This document shows positions 1 through 13,405 of a DNA stretch of 64,000 nt, in pieces. The stretch is taken from positions 802,501 through 866,500 of the forward strand of contig JAOTOL010001438.1 of NCBI GenBank assembly GCA_034440575.1, read 5' to 3'. A program made the position numbers and the translations under genes. The first letter of the stretch is position 1. Each line of letters begins with the position of its first letter. This stretch comes from Imbricaverruca yamaguchii (Eukaryota > Arthropoda > Thecostraca > Neoverrucidae). The notes below the pieces were generated by a model. It was not told the origin of the DNA, ran no database searches, and was given only the letters and a program-made list of their open reading frames with translations.

Positions 1-659
1 CCACCTGTCGCCAGCTCAGCGAAACTCGAGTGCAGCCGGTGTCTGCCGCCAGCTATCCGCACGCGCTGCGATATGCCAGTGTGGAATAGCCGGCGTCGGC
101 CGCTGGTCCTCCACGGGTGCTCCGGTACCGCCAGTGTGGCGTTCTCCGCCAGTCCTCCGCTAGTCCGCCGCGCGTGCTCCGGTACCACCAGTCGCGAACA
201 GTCAGTGGTGCTGGAGAGGCAGTCTCACACGACCGAACGCTCGTGGACAGCCAGCGCTGGAGGCGCAGGTCGAGCACCCCAAGTGTGCCACGTGCCTGGC
301 GCGCTCTGTCGTCCGCTGGCCACAGGTCAAAGGTCGCGGCTCAGCCTGCCACTGCTTGGTGAGACAGAGGCGTGTCTCACTCGCCCGGCCAGGGATCGTT
401 TGCCCGGCCCGCTGCACACATCGTTCGCTGAACCTGGAGATCGCTCGCTCCACAGTCCGCCAGCGGGCCGTCAGACATCTGACCCGCCTGACCTGGACCG
501 TGACCTGCTCGCGCCCTGTGGAGACCGCGCCGTGCGGAGAGCCGTTCGGGAGCAGTGGGTAGGGAAGTGGTGGCGGATCGGAGGTGATCGACGCCGGCGC
601 GGCGGCCGCTCGCGCTTGCGTGGCCAGCGTGCGGCCGCGGAGCGACAACCTGCTGACTC

Positions 660-805
660 CGGGGGGGAGTGACAACCTACGGACTCCGGCGGGGAGCGAC
701 AACCTGCGGACTCAGGCGCGGAGCGACAACCTGCTGACCAGGTGAGCGGACTCCGGTGAGGAGCGACAACCTGCTGACTCCGGCGGGGAGCGACAACCAG
801 GTGAG
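660..805 (+). repeat. Minisatellite, about 26-bp units
   Basis: About six variants of GACTCCGGCGGGGAGCGACA plus ACCTGCT. Two units carry ACCAGGTGAGCGG, which looks like a splice donor, but no exon could be assigned to it. The 1-1250 flank is GC-rich with no recognisable gene. Confidence 0.75.
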
Positions 806-1747
806 CGGACTCCGGCGTGGTCGGTTGTCGGGTGCTGAGCCGGGTGTCACGGCCCCGCCGTCATCCAGCACCTCGCTGGCTGTCGACGGCGACAGCCGAC
901 GCTCTGCCGCAATCTGGCACGGTAGCCGGCCGGGCTGTTGGGAACGGAACGCCGCAGTAATCCCATGATAGCAGATGGTATGTGATAGGTGAGTCGGTGT
1001 CGCTGGCCAACTAGGCCACACGTGTTGAGGGAGCAGCATCGGTGACCGTGGTGACAGACGACAGGTCTGACTGTGACGTGACACTGTGACGACCGGCCGC
1101 CGACGTCTCATTCTCTCTCTCCCGCTTACGATCGAGCTAGTGACAAAGCGGCAACTGGCGACATAGAATCCAGACTTTGTTTTCATTACGTGTGGAGAAA
1201 CCAATCTAGAAGGCATTTCGTAAACGTGTATCGTAGGCAAATTAATTTGTACTGAATAAGTCCCATCTCGACCTGGTATTCACTTAGCCATCACTAAATC
1301 TGTTCCTCACTTCAGTTTCATGCGTGTTTGTCAGTGGTTTCAGTATAGATGCTAGTAATATAATCGGGGTAACGAAAGCGTACTATCCCATAAGGAAAGA
1401 AACAAGTCAATTCTAACGGCAGACAGAAGAATTACTTCTTCTTTTTTGGGAAGAGGGGGGGTTGTGGGGAAAGGGGGCACAATTAGATGCAATCGATATA
1501 TGCTGATGTGGCATGTAAACAAAAAACAAGATACTTGACCTAGGATATCAATATTTTGCACGTCAGGTGCCGTCTTTTGTGAAAACTTCCCGAGTTTTGG
1601 TGCGATGTGATCGTGTGACTGTCATCTCAACTGTGATCTATGTCGCAAAGCTCATCCACGTCTAAAGGAACAGGTCTTATCCAAATATTTCGCCTGTATT
1701 GACAAGGGCATACCGTCCTCATCTAAGATGTCAAAATATGTACAAGC

Positions 1748-1825
<78 letters not shown>

Positions 1826-2429
1826 GTGTGTTGTATGCAGGAACTTGATAGTAAATGCCTTACTTAAATCAAAGCACAATACTGGACTGAGATTAAAGTT
1901 GCCAAAACCTTGGCTTACTAATGACTTTCGGAATTTATTTTCCGCTGCCTCTCGGACAACTCGTTTTTTCTAATTGTCTTCGGTAGCTCGTGTTGAGGTC
2001 TGCAGTGGAATGAAGTTCGAAATTACTGGTAGAAATGCTTTGCCGCACTCAACTGAACCGAACGTCCACACTTTACATCTTCAGCTTGTGTCTCTAATCT
2101 GGCCAGTTTTGGTTCGCCTGTTTCACTATCATTTCCCGCCATTCACATCGTACATGCTACACCGGCTTCCCATGTCTGCTGGCAATTGGTCCTTGGCGTT
2201 GGCAACCATAATGCATACAGTGCGAGATCGGTGACCCACCCGGTGACCCATCCGGATGTCCTGAGGCCTGGGCAGCTTCGGCGTATGATGCCGCATCCAT
2301 ACTGCTGTGTATGATACAGTACGTGTATGGTGCTGATACTGCATGCATATCGCACCGAAATATGTGACCTAGTGTTGCTAAGTTGACGGCTGCTATCATT
2401 GCTGCACTCGAGGAAATGTTGACCTGCTG
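806..2429. other. No gene seen
   Basis: Apart from the (AT)n at 1757 I see no coding exon, RNA or element between the first minisatellite and the hexanucleotide array. Open frames here are short and overlap on both strands. Confidence 0.6.
1757..1819. repeat. (AT)n microsatellite
   Basis: About 31 uninterrupted AT units. Confidence 0.97.
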
Positions 2430-3780
2430 CCACCGCCACCGCCACCGCCACCGCCACCGCCACCGCCACCGCCACCGCCACCGCCACCGCCACCGCCACC
2501 GCCACCGCCACCGCCACCGCCACCGCCACCGCCACCGCCACCGCCACCGCCACCGCCACCGCCACCGCCACCGCCACCGCCACCGCCACCGCCACCGCCA
2601 CCGCCACCGCCACCGCCACCGCCACCGCCACCGCCACCGCCACCGCCACCGCCACCGCCACCGCCACCGCCACCGCCACCGCCACCGCCACCGCCACCGC
2701 CACCGCCACCGCCACCGCCACCGCCACCGCCACCGCCACCGCCACCGCCACCGCCACCGCCACCGCCACCGCCACCGCCACCGCCACCGCCACCGCCACC
2801 GCCACCGCCACCGCCACCGCCACCGCCACCGCCACCGCCACCGCCACCGCCACCGCCACCGCCACCGCCACCGCCACCGCCACCGCCACCCACCGCCACC
2901 GCCACGCCACCGCCACGCACACCAAACACACACCCCACCCACCCACGCACCGCCACGCCACCGCCACCGCCACCGCCACCGCACGCCACCCCATGCCATC
3001 GCCATCGCCATCGCCATCGCCATCGCCATCGCCATCGCCATCGCCATCGCCATCGCCATCGCCATCGCCATCGCCATCGCCATCGCCATCGCCATCCCAT
3101 CGCCATCGCCATCGCCATGCCATCGCCATCGCCATCGCCATCGCCATCGCCATCCATCGCCATCGCCATCGCCATCGCCATCGCCATCGCCATCGCCATC
3201 GCCATCGCCATCGCCATCGCCATCGCCATCGCCATCGCCATCGCCATCGCCATCGCCATCGCCATCGCCATCGCCATCGCCATCGCCACCGCCACTGCCA
3301 CTGCCACTGCCACTGCCACTGCCACTGCCACTGCCACTGCCACTGCCACTGCCACTGCCACTGCCACTGCCACTGCCACTGCCACTGCCACTGCCACTGC
3401 CACTGCCACTGCCACTGCCACTGCCACTGCCACTGCCACTGCCACTGCCACTGCCACTGCCACTGCCACTGCCACTGCCACTGCCACTGCCACTGCCACT
3501 GCCACTGCCACTGCCACTGCCACTGCCACTGCCACTGCCACTGCCACTGCCACTGCCACTGCCACTGCCACTGCCACTGCCACTGCCACTGCCACTGCCA
3601 CTGCCACTGCCACTGCCACTGCCACCACCAGCTCCAGCCAAAACATCTATCGCTACCACTACCACTACCGCTACCGCTACCGATACCGATACCGCTACCG
3701 ATACCACTACCGATACCGATACCGATACTGATACCGACACATACACCGACACCGATAAAGCTGCATATACCGATACTGCA
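2430..3780. repeat. 1.35-kb hexanucleotide array with three sub-arrays
   Basis: 2430-2890 is (CACCGC)n. 2890-2994 is an interrupted CA-rich junction. 2995-3287 is (CATCGC)n with a few 4-base and 3-base breaks. 3288-3620 is (CACTGC)n with almost no variation. 3620-3780 fades through TACCAC and TACCGA units. Each unit differs from CACCGC by one C-to-T change. Reading frames are open for hundreds of codons on both strands only because the unit is six bases long. The minus strand of the first block is (GCGGTG)n, with two-G runs that could form quadruplexes. Confidence 0.98.
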
Positions 3781-6700
3781 TATACCGATAAGTTAAAAGC
3801 ACGAGTCATTCTGAGCGACATTCCAAAGCCAGAAACAATAGCAAATCAAACACATTTTGATACCGATAGTTTGATTTTAGATAATCTCAAAACCTTTGTT
3901 GGTTTTGCTGCTCCCTCACCGCCAACAATAAAAAACATGAAGATATGTGAGAGACGGACCACCCGCGAATCCTTGCAGGAAACATGCCTGAAGTACCCTT
4001 TGTCCAGGCAATGAATTTGTTTTTATGCTGCTGGCATTTTGTACTCATCATCTGCATCTCTGCATGTCCTCTATGTCGGCATGTTATATCATGTCATGTC
4101 TGCATCGCATTCATTCGAATTGGTTGAATGCGACTTTTGATTGAAACTGCCCTCACCTCTCTCATGGTGATTCCTAGATATTCACCATGTCAACGCAGAT
4201 ATGCACTTGTGCATTCAAATAAGACATTAGATATACGTCTAGCTTCGCTCAGTAGCTAAGACAACGGGAGCAATGGGAATTGATTGTCCACTAAGATATT
4301 TTGTTTTCTATTTCCCTAATTGGAAGTTGCAAGGCCACATAGCGTGATTTTCTCCTAATATTGGTCAGTTCCATTTTGAGATCACATTGGTGGTGCTCCT
4401 TTCTCTGGCTAACCTGAAACACAATGCTAACAAACATTCGAAGGAAAAGACGCAACATAGTTAACATAGCATGTAAACATATTTTACAACATGACTATCA
4501 TTGAAATCAACGGCCTGATATTGGGCCCATCTGGCCGGACCCAGGATCTGTAGCACCGGAACAGTTCACGACTCGTGGACGACGACCGAGCGCGCTTCGT
4601 TCTGCCGCTCCACTTGGACGTCCGGAGAGGCAGATCAGCCCTTCCGGGCCGCCTCGCGGATTCCTATCCGTTATCAATATGGCCTCGCTGTGGGTTTTCT
4701 CGCGAGTGTGCTCACCATTAGTCAGCGCCATGCCGCCACTGGACGAACTTCCGGACTTCAGCGCTCGATGACTTGGCAAGGACTTTATTCCGGAGCCAAG
4801 CTGTGCTCCTGTCAGTTGTAATCTGTGTGACCATCAATTACAATCAGCGTCACCGTCATTAGCCATCAGTTGGGGTGCTTTAGCAAATCTCAGAGTGAGG
4901 GCAGGGACAAACTGTTTTAGGTTGTTCTGTTCCATGCAAGCGCGATTAGCGTTTAGGCTCCCCAATCTAGGAGTGTTGCTGGAATCCGCCTCCCTCGTCC
5001 CCTGTTCCCACACATTGTCCGGTGACGCCAGAGGGGACATTAGTGCTGGTGACAAGCCAGCGCCAGCTACCTAGCTGATGTCTTCTGAAAGCAACTGTGT
5101 GTGCGACGTGCGGAGTGGAGAGGCACCGGGCATGAGCTCGACTGAGCTTTGACTGGGCGTCGGTGGAAGTTCGCAGGCTCCGGTCTGAAGCAGGTCGGTG
5201 CTGACGTAGTTCTCGTCAGAGGTGGGTCGGTACTGACGTAACTCTGGCCAGAGGTGGGTCGTTATTGACGTGTTTCCGGCCAGAGGTAGGCCAGTACTGA
5301 CGTAGCTCCGGCCAGGGGTGCGCCGATATCGACGTGGCTCCAGCCAGGGATGGTCGGTACTGACGTAGCTCTGGTCAGGGGTGGGTCGGTACTGACGTAG
5401 CTCTTGCCAGAGGTGGCTCGGTACTGACGTGGCTCCGGCCAGGGGTGGGTCGGTACTGACGTAGTTTCCGCCAGCCAGAGTTTGGTCGGTACTGACGTAG
5501 CTCTGGCCAGAGGCGGGTCGGTACTGACGTAGTTCCCGCTACCGTTTGGTCGGTACGACGTAGTTCCGGTCAGGCTTGGGTCGGCACAGCCCTGGCTTTG
5601 GCTCGAGGCCGTTGGGTACAGCCACGGATCCGGTCACAGGTCAGTCGGTGTGAACACTTGCGGCCCCATGTCGGGGCAGGCGTCCACAGTAAGCCGGAGT
5701 GGCGAGTCTTGTCTTGCCAGCTCGGTGGAGCGCGCGTTTGTTTTGCTCTCACACAACACGTAGTGTGTGCGCAGAAATGGGCCTCGCGCCCCACACAACG
5801 CGCTGCAGAGATAAGCAAGCCGGCCCAGTTTTACATCTGCTTCAGGTTATCGTGTAGATACTGACAGCATGAATGGCTGGAAGGGACAAAAACCGTTACA
5901 CGCCTTTTACTAGGACACGGGAACACCTGCGTCAGCTAGCCGTTCACTTTGAATGCATAACAGTGGTGTGTGGCGTGGCGACAGAGACAGGACTCCGTGC
6001 TTCAGATCTGCATTCGATACCGGACGGCTTCTGTATTCAGACCGAGCCCGCTCTGACATAAGTACCGTTGACTTTCACCCGTGGTATACCTATGGTGCTC
6101 TTCACGGGCTTCGCTGTGACTGCTGATGACCTTTCAGGTCGGGTCACATGCTGGCGTTTCACAGGAGTCCTTCCAATGGCGGTTTCTCCAACTGATTCGG
6201 CACCGAGAACAGTGTTTGCTAAGAACACATCCTGGTAAGATTGTCATTACTGCATCTCCCAAGCTTGTATAAATTGAGCTATCTTTAAGCATGCTGTCTT
6301 CTTCATAAGCTTAGCCCACAAAGTCAAGGCGCCATTACCCATTAACATGGGACAAAGAGGTCGAGGGCGGTATTAAAATAACCCAACGCGAATGAACCAG
6401 CTCTTGGCGAGACATTTCTCAAATGTTCATTTTTGTAATATAAGATACAATTGGTAAAACATACGCAAATCCAGGGAACATCAGAAGCCCGTTAATTGTA
6501 TTACAAATCACCCTGCTTACGGCCGGATTCATCAATATTCAGCCAAAACTAACCACTGGCGCTATGCGTTGCATTGAACGTCTCTGCACAATGTCAGGGA
6601 AAGTGGAATCTGCCATTAACCCTCGTAGTGTCGATGGCAGGCGAAAATTTGATCCCTTCGTTGCGTGAATCATTTGCTTTTCGGTGGAGAAGGCAAATGA

Positions 6701-7734
6701 CAGCGAACGCGAACAGGCGATAATCTGACTGCATTACTGGCAATTCATATTGTCCTGTATCTAATTTGCAACTAGGTGTTCTTTGCTTTTCATTGCCGTT
6801 GTTTAACGGTAATTTCTGTGCACCTACATTTATTATGCAATTTCAATAGTTTATGTTGGCCACTAATGTATATAGACTCATTTGTGGGCAACACCGGTAG
6901 TTTCGCAGTTCATGAACTGGTCGTGCCTATGTTGAATACATCCGTGCATGATTGCTTCATTGACATACTACCTCCATGATAAGATGTGAAGATCAACCGG
7001 GAAGGGAAGTATGAAGGGAGTCATTGCCAAATGAAATAGTCCAAAAATTATCCGGAAAAAAAGCTTTAGCTAGTCAAGGAAATCGCAAGAAGCTTGTAAA
7101 AGAGCCACAGAAGCTACAACTGAAAGAGTCGGTATGAGTCTATGAATAATCAAAACACTGTCCAATGCAAAACGAGTTATTCAGAGAATCAAGTCAAGGT
7201 GGAGTGGAAATACAATTCTAAGACTCGAAAGCATTTATACTCATTCGCAAGAATTGGAAAGTAGAAAAACGATAAAAGTGTAAGTAAGTGGAAAACATAA
7301 ACTGGGAATAGTCAACGAACTGGAAAAAGCATGCAGAGAAAGATAGAGAGGAAATTTAAATTAGGCTGCACTCACAGACTCTGAACCGGGACGTGTGGAA
7401 GTTCTCCGCGATCCCGATATGGGACTGCACGTTACACTCCCGCCACAACTGTTAGTTCACCGGTGCAAATAGGCTTGCATACTCGGTCGCTAAGTACTGG
7501 TGTCATTTTAAATGGGATTCGAAGTGAGGTGAGCAACCAAAATTTAAATGTCCCCAAACACCAATTATGTCCGAAGTGCAATGTTTGTGACATTACCTAC
7601 GTATGTCTCGGTATGCTATGCTAGGATATTATGTCCCTGTTCTTTTTGCATCAGTTCAATCGATTGTTAGAACTAAAAGTGGCCCGAATGAATTAGCGCG
7701 TGCGGTAATTTAAATGATGCCAATGTCCTTCAAT
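3781..7734. other. No gene seen, apart from the 5190 array
   Basis: A GC-rich, CpG-containing patch from about 4500 to 5870 surrounds the 35-bp array. 5870-7734 is of average composition. There are no protein matches I recognise. Confidence 0.55.
5190..5585 (+). repeat. Minisatellite, about 35-bp units containing TGACGT
   Basis: About twelve variants of GGTCGGTACTGACGTAGCTC plus TGGCCAGAGGTG. Almost every unit keeps CTGACGTAG, the core of a CREB/ATF site. Confidence 0.85.
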
Positions 7735-7737
7735 TAT

Positions 7738-8120
7738 GGATCTGTTCCTGACACTGCGCCAAGCTGCTCCGAGCAGCTTGGAGTAGCTGCTCCGTGTTCC
7801 CGTGCGTTTTCGGAGTAGAACGGACTAGCTCCAATCTACTCCAGCTTACTCGAACTTACTCCGGCCGAGAGCAGGGGCAGCTTGGAGTAGCACAAAGGTG
7901 GCGCTGACGATACATTTCCAAAATGTTTTGGGGAAACAGCGTTAAAAAGTTTTGAACATCTGCGTCATATATGTAACCATAATATAAGCACAAATAACTT
8001 ATTTTTCCTCCAAGTTACTCTAGACGTTCCAGCGCTTGCTTCTACCGAGCCTGCTCCGAACTGCTCCATGTTGCTCCAAGTTGCTCTACACTTGTTTGGA
8101 GCAGGGTCAGGAACAGACCC
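7738..8120. mobile_element. MITE with terminal inverted repeats and TAT target duplication
   Basis: The left end GGATCTGTTCCTGAC and the right end GTCAGGAACAGACCC are inverted repeats (14 of 15 match). TAT stands on both sides (7735-7737 and 8121-8123), as expected for a 3-bp target duplication. The 383-bp body has no coding frame. It is filled with short variants of GCTGCTCCAAG and its complement, including a hairpin at about 7759-7781 with 11-base arms. The 3-bp TA-rich duplication and G-rich ends would suit a PIF/Harbinger-type nonautonomous element; that class is inference. Confidence 0.75.
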
Positions 8121-8123
8121 TAT

Positions 8124-9949
8124 GTCAAGTTTGCATCTCCTTCGATTATGTTGTATTCCCTATCTTGATTCGCTGAAGTACCAACTTTTTGAAACATGTA
8201 TCTTTATAATACAGTGAAGTCCGAGAGTCCTCCAAAAACCAATACATGATGAGAAACCACTCGCGAATACCATCAGCGGCCTCAGATTGAAAGCTGGAGA
8301 CATTCAGACAATGAATATGCCGCGGAATGTTTCGTAATAAAAACCCATGCTTCTCTGTGAGCCAGAGTCGGATCGGTATTTATACGCGAAATGAGTTCTG
8401 AGTTACAAAGAAATAGACAGGCAGCCTGTGATTCACCTGTTTGGGTAGATCGGTGCGGGAGGGATTGAGGGTGTATTCCAAGTTTCTATGAGAGCACCTT
8501 TCCATCTCGTTGTGCCACTTTCTCCACTGATAAGGTGAAGAGAAGTGGCGAGGTACAGAGAAGCCCTTCGCAGGTTGTTTAGCTAGGCGTGGGATGTACC
8601 CGAACCTCTTGGCCTATTCCCGGTCAGAGGGGAGCCATCTTTGCATCGAGGAGAGGAGGCACGTGCTCCCTGTGCACCCTCCCCTGCGTACGCCACTGGC
8701 TGTAATCCCCCTGTGTCTGGCTGTGTGCCGACTGGCGTGGCCTCCCGTACAGCTACAGTCGTGTATCCATTACGGAGTCGGCCTGTGCAGAACGCCGGAG
8801 GCTGTACCGTCTCTGGCAATTTATGCCAGCCTCATTCGGAGGACAGCCTACGTATCTGCAGACGGTGCGTAAAGTGCACGGGCACGATGCTGGAATGTCC
8901 GCAGCTTCTGACAACAACCACACGGCGGTGTCATGCATCGGCTCACTGTTCTTCATCACGACATGGCATTGCGCAGTGCGACAGAAAGTGAAGGCCACTG
9001 GCGAGGGCCGAGCTCGGAGTTGGCCGGACGTGTTCGCGGGAACGTTCCCACTCCATCCGGCTGGGTGCATTTCCGAGAAAGGCACATTCTGAAGGAGGAA
9101 AAGACGCCTTGGATGGAGATGGGGTTGAGACTGTATGGTCGCAAACGGGTACTCATGGACGAGTTTTAAGCCTGAGCTGCACAACATTGAGGAAACGTGT
9201 CTGTGTACAGGCTCGAGCAGGCGTCGGTCTCCGACGGATGTTCTGACGTGTGGGTCGGCATACGTCAGCTCTTATCGAGCCCATTCAGAGCAATGCGTCA
9301 CACAGTGCGGTCAGATGCATAGTTCTGCAAAGTGAAGACGTTTTCTGATCACTGGGGTAGACTTCCCTTCCAGTTAACATGATGCTCGCGTCTCTGTCGT
9401 GTCCGGTCGGGTCGAGTCATGTCGAGTCGCTGCTGTCATCGGCTGTCGCTCGCACATCGCCGAATATTCTTCGAAAACCGTCGCGGCGACTTCCCGTTCG
9501 CCGGCTTCTCGGCACGCACCGTCGGCGCCTGCTGCCGCGTTCTTGGCACCGGCGCCGCTTTTAGGCGTGCGCGCTCTGTCCGGCATCGGCGGTTGGAGAC
9601 GATTAGAGGCCAGACTGAAGACCATGGCGGGTCTCGTCGACGTGCAGATGTCAGGTTCAGACGTGCACCCAGCCACGCTGGCTCTGCTCAAGCGTGCACT
9701 CGAAGTACTGAGACGTGCACCAAGACATCCAGGCGAGTACCGGAGCTATGACATGGCCCAAGAAAAGTGAGACATGACGGACCTTGCACAAATAATAGGC
9801 CGGCAAGTACCTGAAACAAAAAGTGGGATCAGGCGAAGCGCGCCACAACTGCCACACCAGTTCTTGATACTGTATCCCAAGGTGCTCTACATGCGGATCT
9901 ACATTCATGGCGGGAAACGGCGTGGTTCGTAATTATTTAAAGGACCACG
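8124..9949. other. No gene recognised, GC-rich with long chance frames
   Basis: 8580-9900 has several frames of 80-145 codons open on both strands at once, none with a recognisable motif. The pattern fits GC-rich noncoding DNA or an eroded element. Confidence 0.45.
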
Positions 9950-10550
9950 GCGCGACTTCTCTTGTCTCCCAGTGTGATTTTCAGGGATTAAGGCGCGAAC
10001 TTGTAAAGCACCCAAAACAATATTCTAGGGTCTGGCTCGTCTGTTCCTTGGCTCTACAGCGCGATTTTCAGGGACCCGGCCAGTCTTTTTTGGTCCCCAA
10101 CATCATGTTCAGGAGAGCCTGCAAGACGTCTTTGGCCACAACGTAATTTCCATGGGTCCTGGCCTGAGCTTTTGGTGTCATCAGCGTGATTTGAAGCGGC
10201 CCGACACCACTTTTGCGGCCACCAGTGTGATTTTCTGGGGCCATTGAAAGCTACAGATATATGTTCAGGGGCGCGTCCCCCTGCTTGGGACCCATGATCA
10301 TTTGTAGGGGCTCGGAATTTTTTTTTGTGCCCACAGTGTGATTTTCATTCTCCCAATGTGAGCTTCAGGGGCCTCGGTGTGGTTTTGGGGCGGCCCTGGC
10401 AACATTTTCAGGGGCCCCTGGGTGACTTTTGGAGACATGAATATGATTTTCAGGGACCTTGGTGCGATTTCTTCCTTTTTGGGGGAGGAGGGAAGGGGGA
10501 AATGGTACTTTAGAGGGCCAGGTGGAATTTTTCCGAATCCAGTCGCGATT
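9950..10550 (+). repeat. Old degenerate tandem repeat, about 55-60 bp
   Basis: Ten or so occurrences of a core like CAGTGTGATTTTCAGGGGCC at irregular 45-65 base spacing. The core is well kept and the spacers are not. Confidence 0.6.
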
Positions 10551-12144
10551 CTTGGGGGTTCCACAACCTCTCAGGAGGATGGGGACTGCTCCCATTGCCC
10601 CTCTCGGTGCGCCACTGGTGAGACTAAAAGAGGACGAAAATTTGCTTGAGGTATTGATTAACAGGTAATTGCAACTGATAGGTGATAACTGTAATTGGTT
10701 ATTGATTCACCAGTAATTCAGGTATTTTACAATTAATTTCACAACCACGGATGCTCCTGAACACCGCTTACACCTACGCACAAGAAATGTTTACTTTGCG
10801 GATCCTTGAAACCCGCCACTGTATTCCCGGTATAGTTAAAAATATATACCATGTGCCGGTGTTGAGAAGCTCTATCTTCCTGTGATGCTGCACGATTATA
10901 TATTCATAATTAATCTGACACCGAAATGGACTTCACGCCCAACGAGTATGACGGATCTGTAATGACGTAATATGACATCTTATTACTGCTGTCAAAAATT
11001 ATAAGCACTGCACAAACGCCCAAGAAACCATTCCGCAAACATTGCAAGAAATGGCTCAGTTACGTACAAGTCTCGTTGGGGTGCGCGTGGATGTTTTGCG
11101 TTATCAGGCAACACGTGATGAAGATGTAGAAAGAGGATATACTTTCTGCTAAGGAGCTCTTGCTCCATTCTAGTCATTGCCACTGCTAGTCACATGATGT
11201 GAGTATTTGCAAAGTAAACAAAATACTCATGTAGGCCTAGATATGTACCTAGGGGAAGGTGGGGTGCATATGAATACGTTCTGTTTCCTGAACACCTACC
11301 TTTGGATGTATCTCACATCATGTTCAGCGCATAAATGGAAAAAAAGATGGTGGTATTCATAAATGATGGACCTATTTCTACCAAGATATGAAAGTCTGAT
11401 TACATAGTTACACCAATTCTTTGTGTATGGAGATAATGAAGTTTAAAGGCACCATTTTAGTCTTCAAAGAGCTTAAGGCTTAAGGAAGCAATAAGGAAGT
11501 AAATTTCAATAATTTTTTGGCAATTACATCAGCATTTTTAGTGGCTACTAGTAGCCTGTACCATGAGAGCTATAGTGAGTTAATCCTGCACAGCAACATT
11601 TTTGTGTTCACAATACAGTACACAACAAAATAATTATCTATTTTGAAGTTACTCATTGCAAGTGGCTAGAAGATCTTCATTAAAAGGAACTGTTTGAATA
11701 TGGATAGCTTGTTCATTTTTGTGTTCAGTAAACACAGTACCATTACTGGTTCAGCCATATATAAGCAGCAGTATAGCTGTTTGTTTCATGTTAACTGAAA
11801 TGTTCAGAACCCCCTTCCCCTCTTCACATACATGATTGCTTTTCAAGTATTGTAGCACTTCTAATGTGGGTAGATCTTTTGTTGTGTTGGATATGGATGA
11901 TCAGTGTTGAAGTGATGTTTTTTTCATTAGGTGTGGAATGCTGAAATGATTACAGTAGGATATTTAAATTTGCCATGAAGATGATGTCACTTAGCCCAAC
12001 TTTAACTTAAAGTTCTTAAAGCACAATTTTGATAAACAGTGCACTCATATATACACATTTTACCTTTGTTTTGAGGTACCTAACTTAGATATTTTGTATT
12101 TTAAAAATATATTTGATGCGAGTTCTTGTTGGGTGCCTTTATTG

Positions 12145-12203
12145 GGCGCTACATGACCAATGTAGTCGATGCGTCCTTAAGCCCTAATAACTAACTAACT
12201 GGG
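12145..12203 (+). repeat. TAAC-tailed short interspersed motif
   Basis: GGGCGCTACATGACCAATGT, then AGTCGATGCG and TTAAGCCCTAATAACTAACT. Related tails lie at 17834 and 17905 (inverted pair), 25072, 28737, 35880, 39830, 51435 and 57812. It ends in TAAC units, as the 3' end of a retroposon would. Confidence 0.6.
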
Positions 12204-12429
12204 TGCCTTTATGAACCAGGGTTATATTGCTAAGCGGAGTTTGCTGTGTGAATCCTAGCCCCACCTTCCAATCCATGAATTCAAGTTCACCTGCAGTATT
12301 TTTACCAAAGGTTTAGCATGCAGTCAATGCACAGACATGGCCACCTGGTAGCTCATCCCCAGCCTTATCAGGCCAGCTGCCAACTGACTCTGCCAGTTGG
12401 GGCTAAATGCAAGCATGCAAAGCAACTCA

Positions 12430-12500
12430 AATTCTGTCTTGCCAGGGCAGGGGAGACCAGAGCAAGCCAGCACTCTAACCAACTGAGCTACCAGGGTGGA
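12430..12500 (-). mobile_element. tRNA-like SINE head fragment
   Basis: The minus strand reads CCTGGTAGCTCAGTTGGTTA and GAGTGCTGGCTTGCTCTGG, a clear A-box and D-arm. The B-box is not convincing. It lies in the AT-rich block and is probably a decayed SINE of another family. Confidence 0.4.
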
Positions 12501-12699
12501 AAATTAAATCATTTCAATTTCATATTTATTGTATTACATATTACATACATACATACATACATATCTTACATATTTATTTATCATCATGTGTATATATTTA
12601 GAAGTAATAATGCCAAATACTTATCCTTACCAATGATCTATGTAGGCAATACCACATTGGATGTAATCTTACCTGGAATTATGCTAAAAGATGTTTCTA

Positions 12700-12875
12700 T
12701 TTAACAATCTGCAATGGTTGGCATGATACTTGTAAAACATGCTATTATACATTTGCTACAACTTCATAAAGACTCATGGGAAGCAGAATGTAGATACGTA
12801 GTTGGAAGGGATGTCAATTCAGTGTTCAGAAAATGGCATATTCCATCCTATTTCATGAACAATTTATCATTGTTG
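12700..12875 (-). mobile_element. Dispersed repeat family A, decayed reverse copy
   Basis: The plus strand reads GATGTCAATTCAGTGTTCAG and ATTCCATCCTATTTCATGAA, the counterpart of GATGTCGATTCAGTGTCCAG and TTTCCACCCTATTTGACGAA at 42470. Most differences are transitions. Confidence 0.45.
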
Positions 12876-13234
12876 GTTAGTGGTTGGGTGCTTGCTTCAA
12901 AATATTAAGGAATAGTGGAGTTGTGCATTTCACATGTGTACAGTTATATTGTATCAGCTTCGTCTTGTGCAGTATAAAGTTAGTGTTGAACTTTGAGATG
13001 CACAGAGGCCTACCTGCATATTTTGGTGAGCCTATGAAGGGCAGGTACCATAATATGAGAAAAAGGTCTGATCCTCATTTAATTAATGTTATACCCTAAG
13101 TAGTTCTTGACATCTAAAGAACCAGATTAATACTGAATACATAGTCTTGAAGAAACAGGAAGTAGCATGTACATGAACCTGAAGTTGAAAGGAAAAATAA
13201 GACCAAAAAAGGACTGTGTGGAGTGATCAATTAT

Positions 13235-13405
13235 GGGCCACAGTAGCTCAGTTGGCAGAGCATCAGGTTCTTGATTGGAAGATTGTGAGTTTGAAACTCA
13301 CAACAAACAGCATTTACTGAGTCCACCAGAGACCAATCTGAGTCAGAGTTTGCCAATGCTATATGGTCTAGCAGTTGAATCCATCACAAAAAAAAATCCA
13401 AGGAG
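13235..13405 (+). mobile_element. tRNA-derived SINE, decayed copy
   Basis: The head has an A-box-like TAGCTCAGTTGGCAGAGC and a B-box-like GAGTTTGAAACTC. The body (GACCAATCTGAG, TTGCCAATGCTATATGG, GTTGAATCC) and an A-rich end match the copies at 27590 and 48735. This copy has lost their CpGs (for example TTTGAA for TTCGAA, CCAATGC for CGACGC). Confidence 0.7.

Noticed and set aside
73..702. A coding gene in the GC-rich first 700 bases
   Set aside because: Frames are open on both strands, which is expected at this GC content. There is no domain, no convincing start, and tandem repetition is visible within it.
2143..4014. Long open frames (up to 554 codons) on both strands with HR, SP, AV, WR, GS, GD or PL dipeptide runs
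   Set aside because: They are produced by the six-base repeat, open in several frames at once, with no codon bias or conserved flank.
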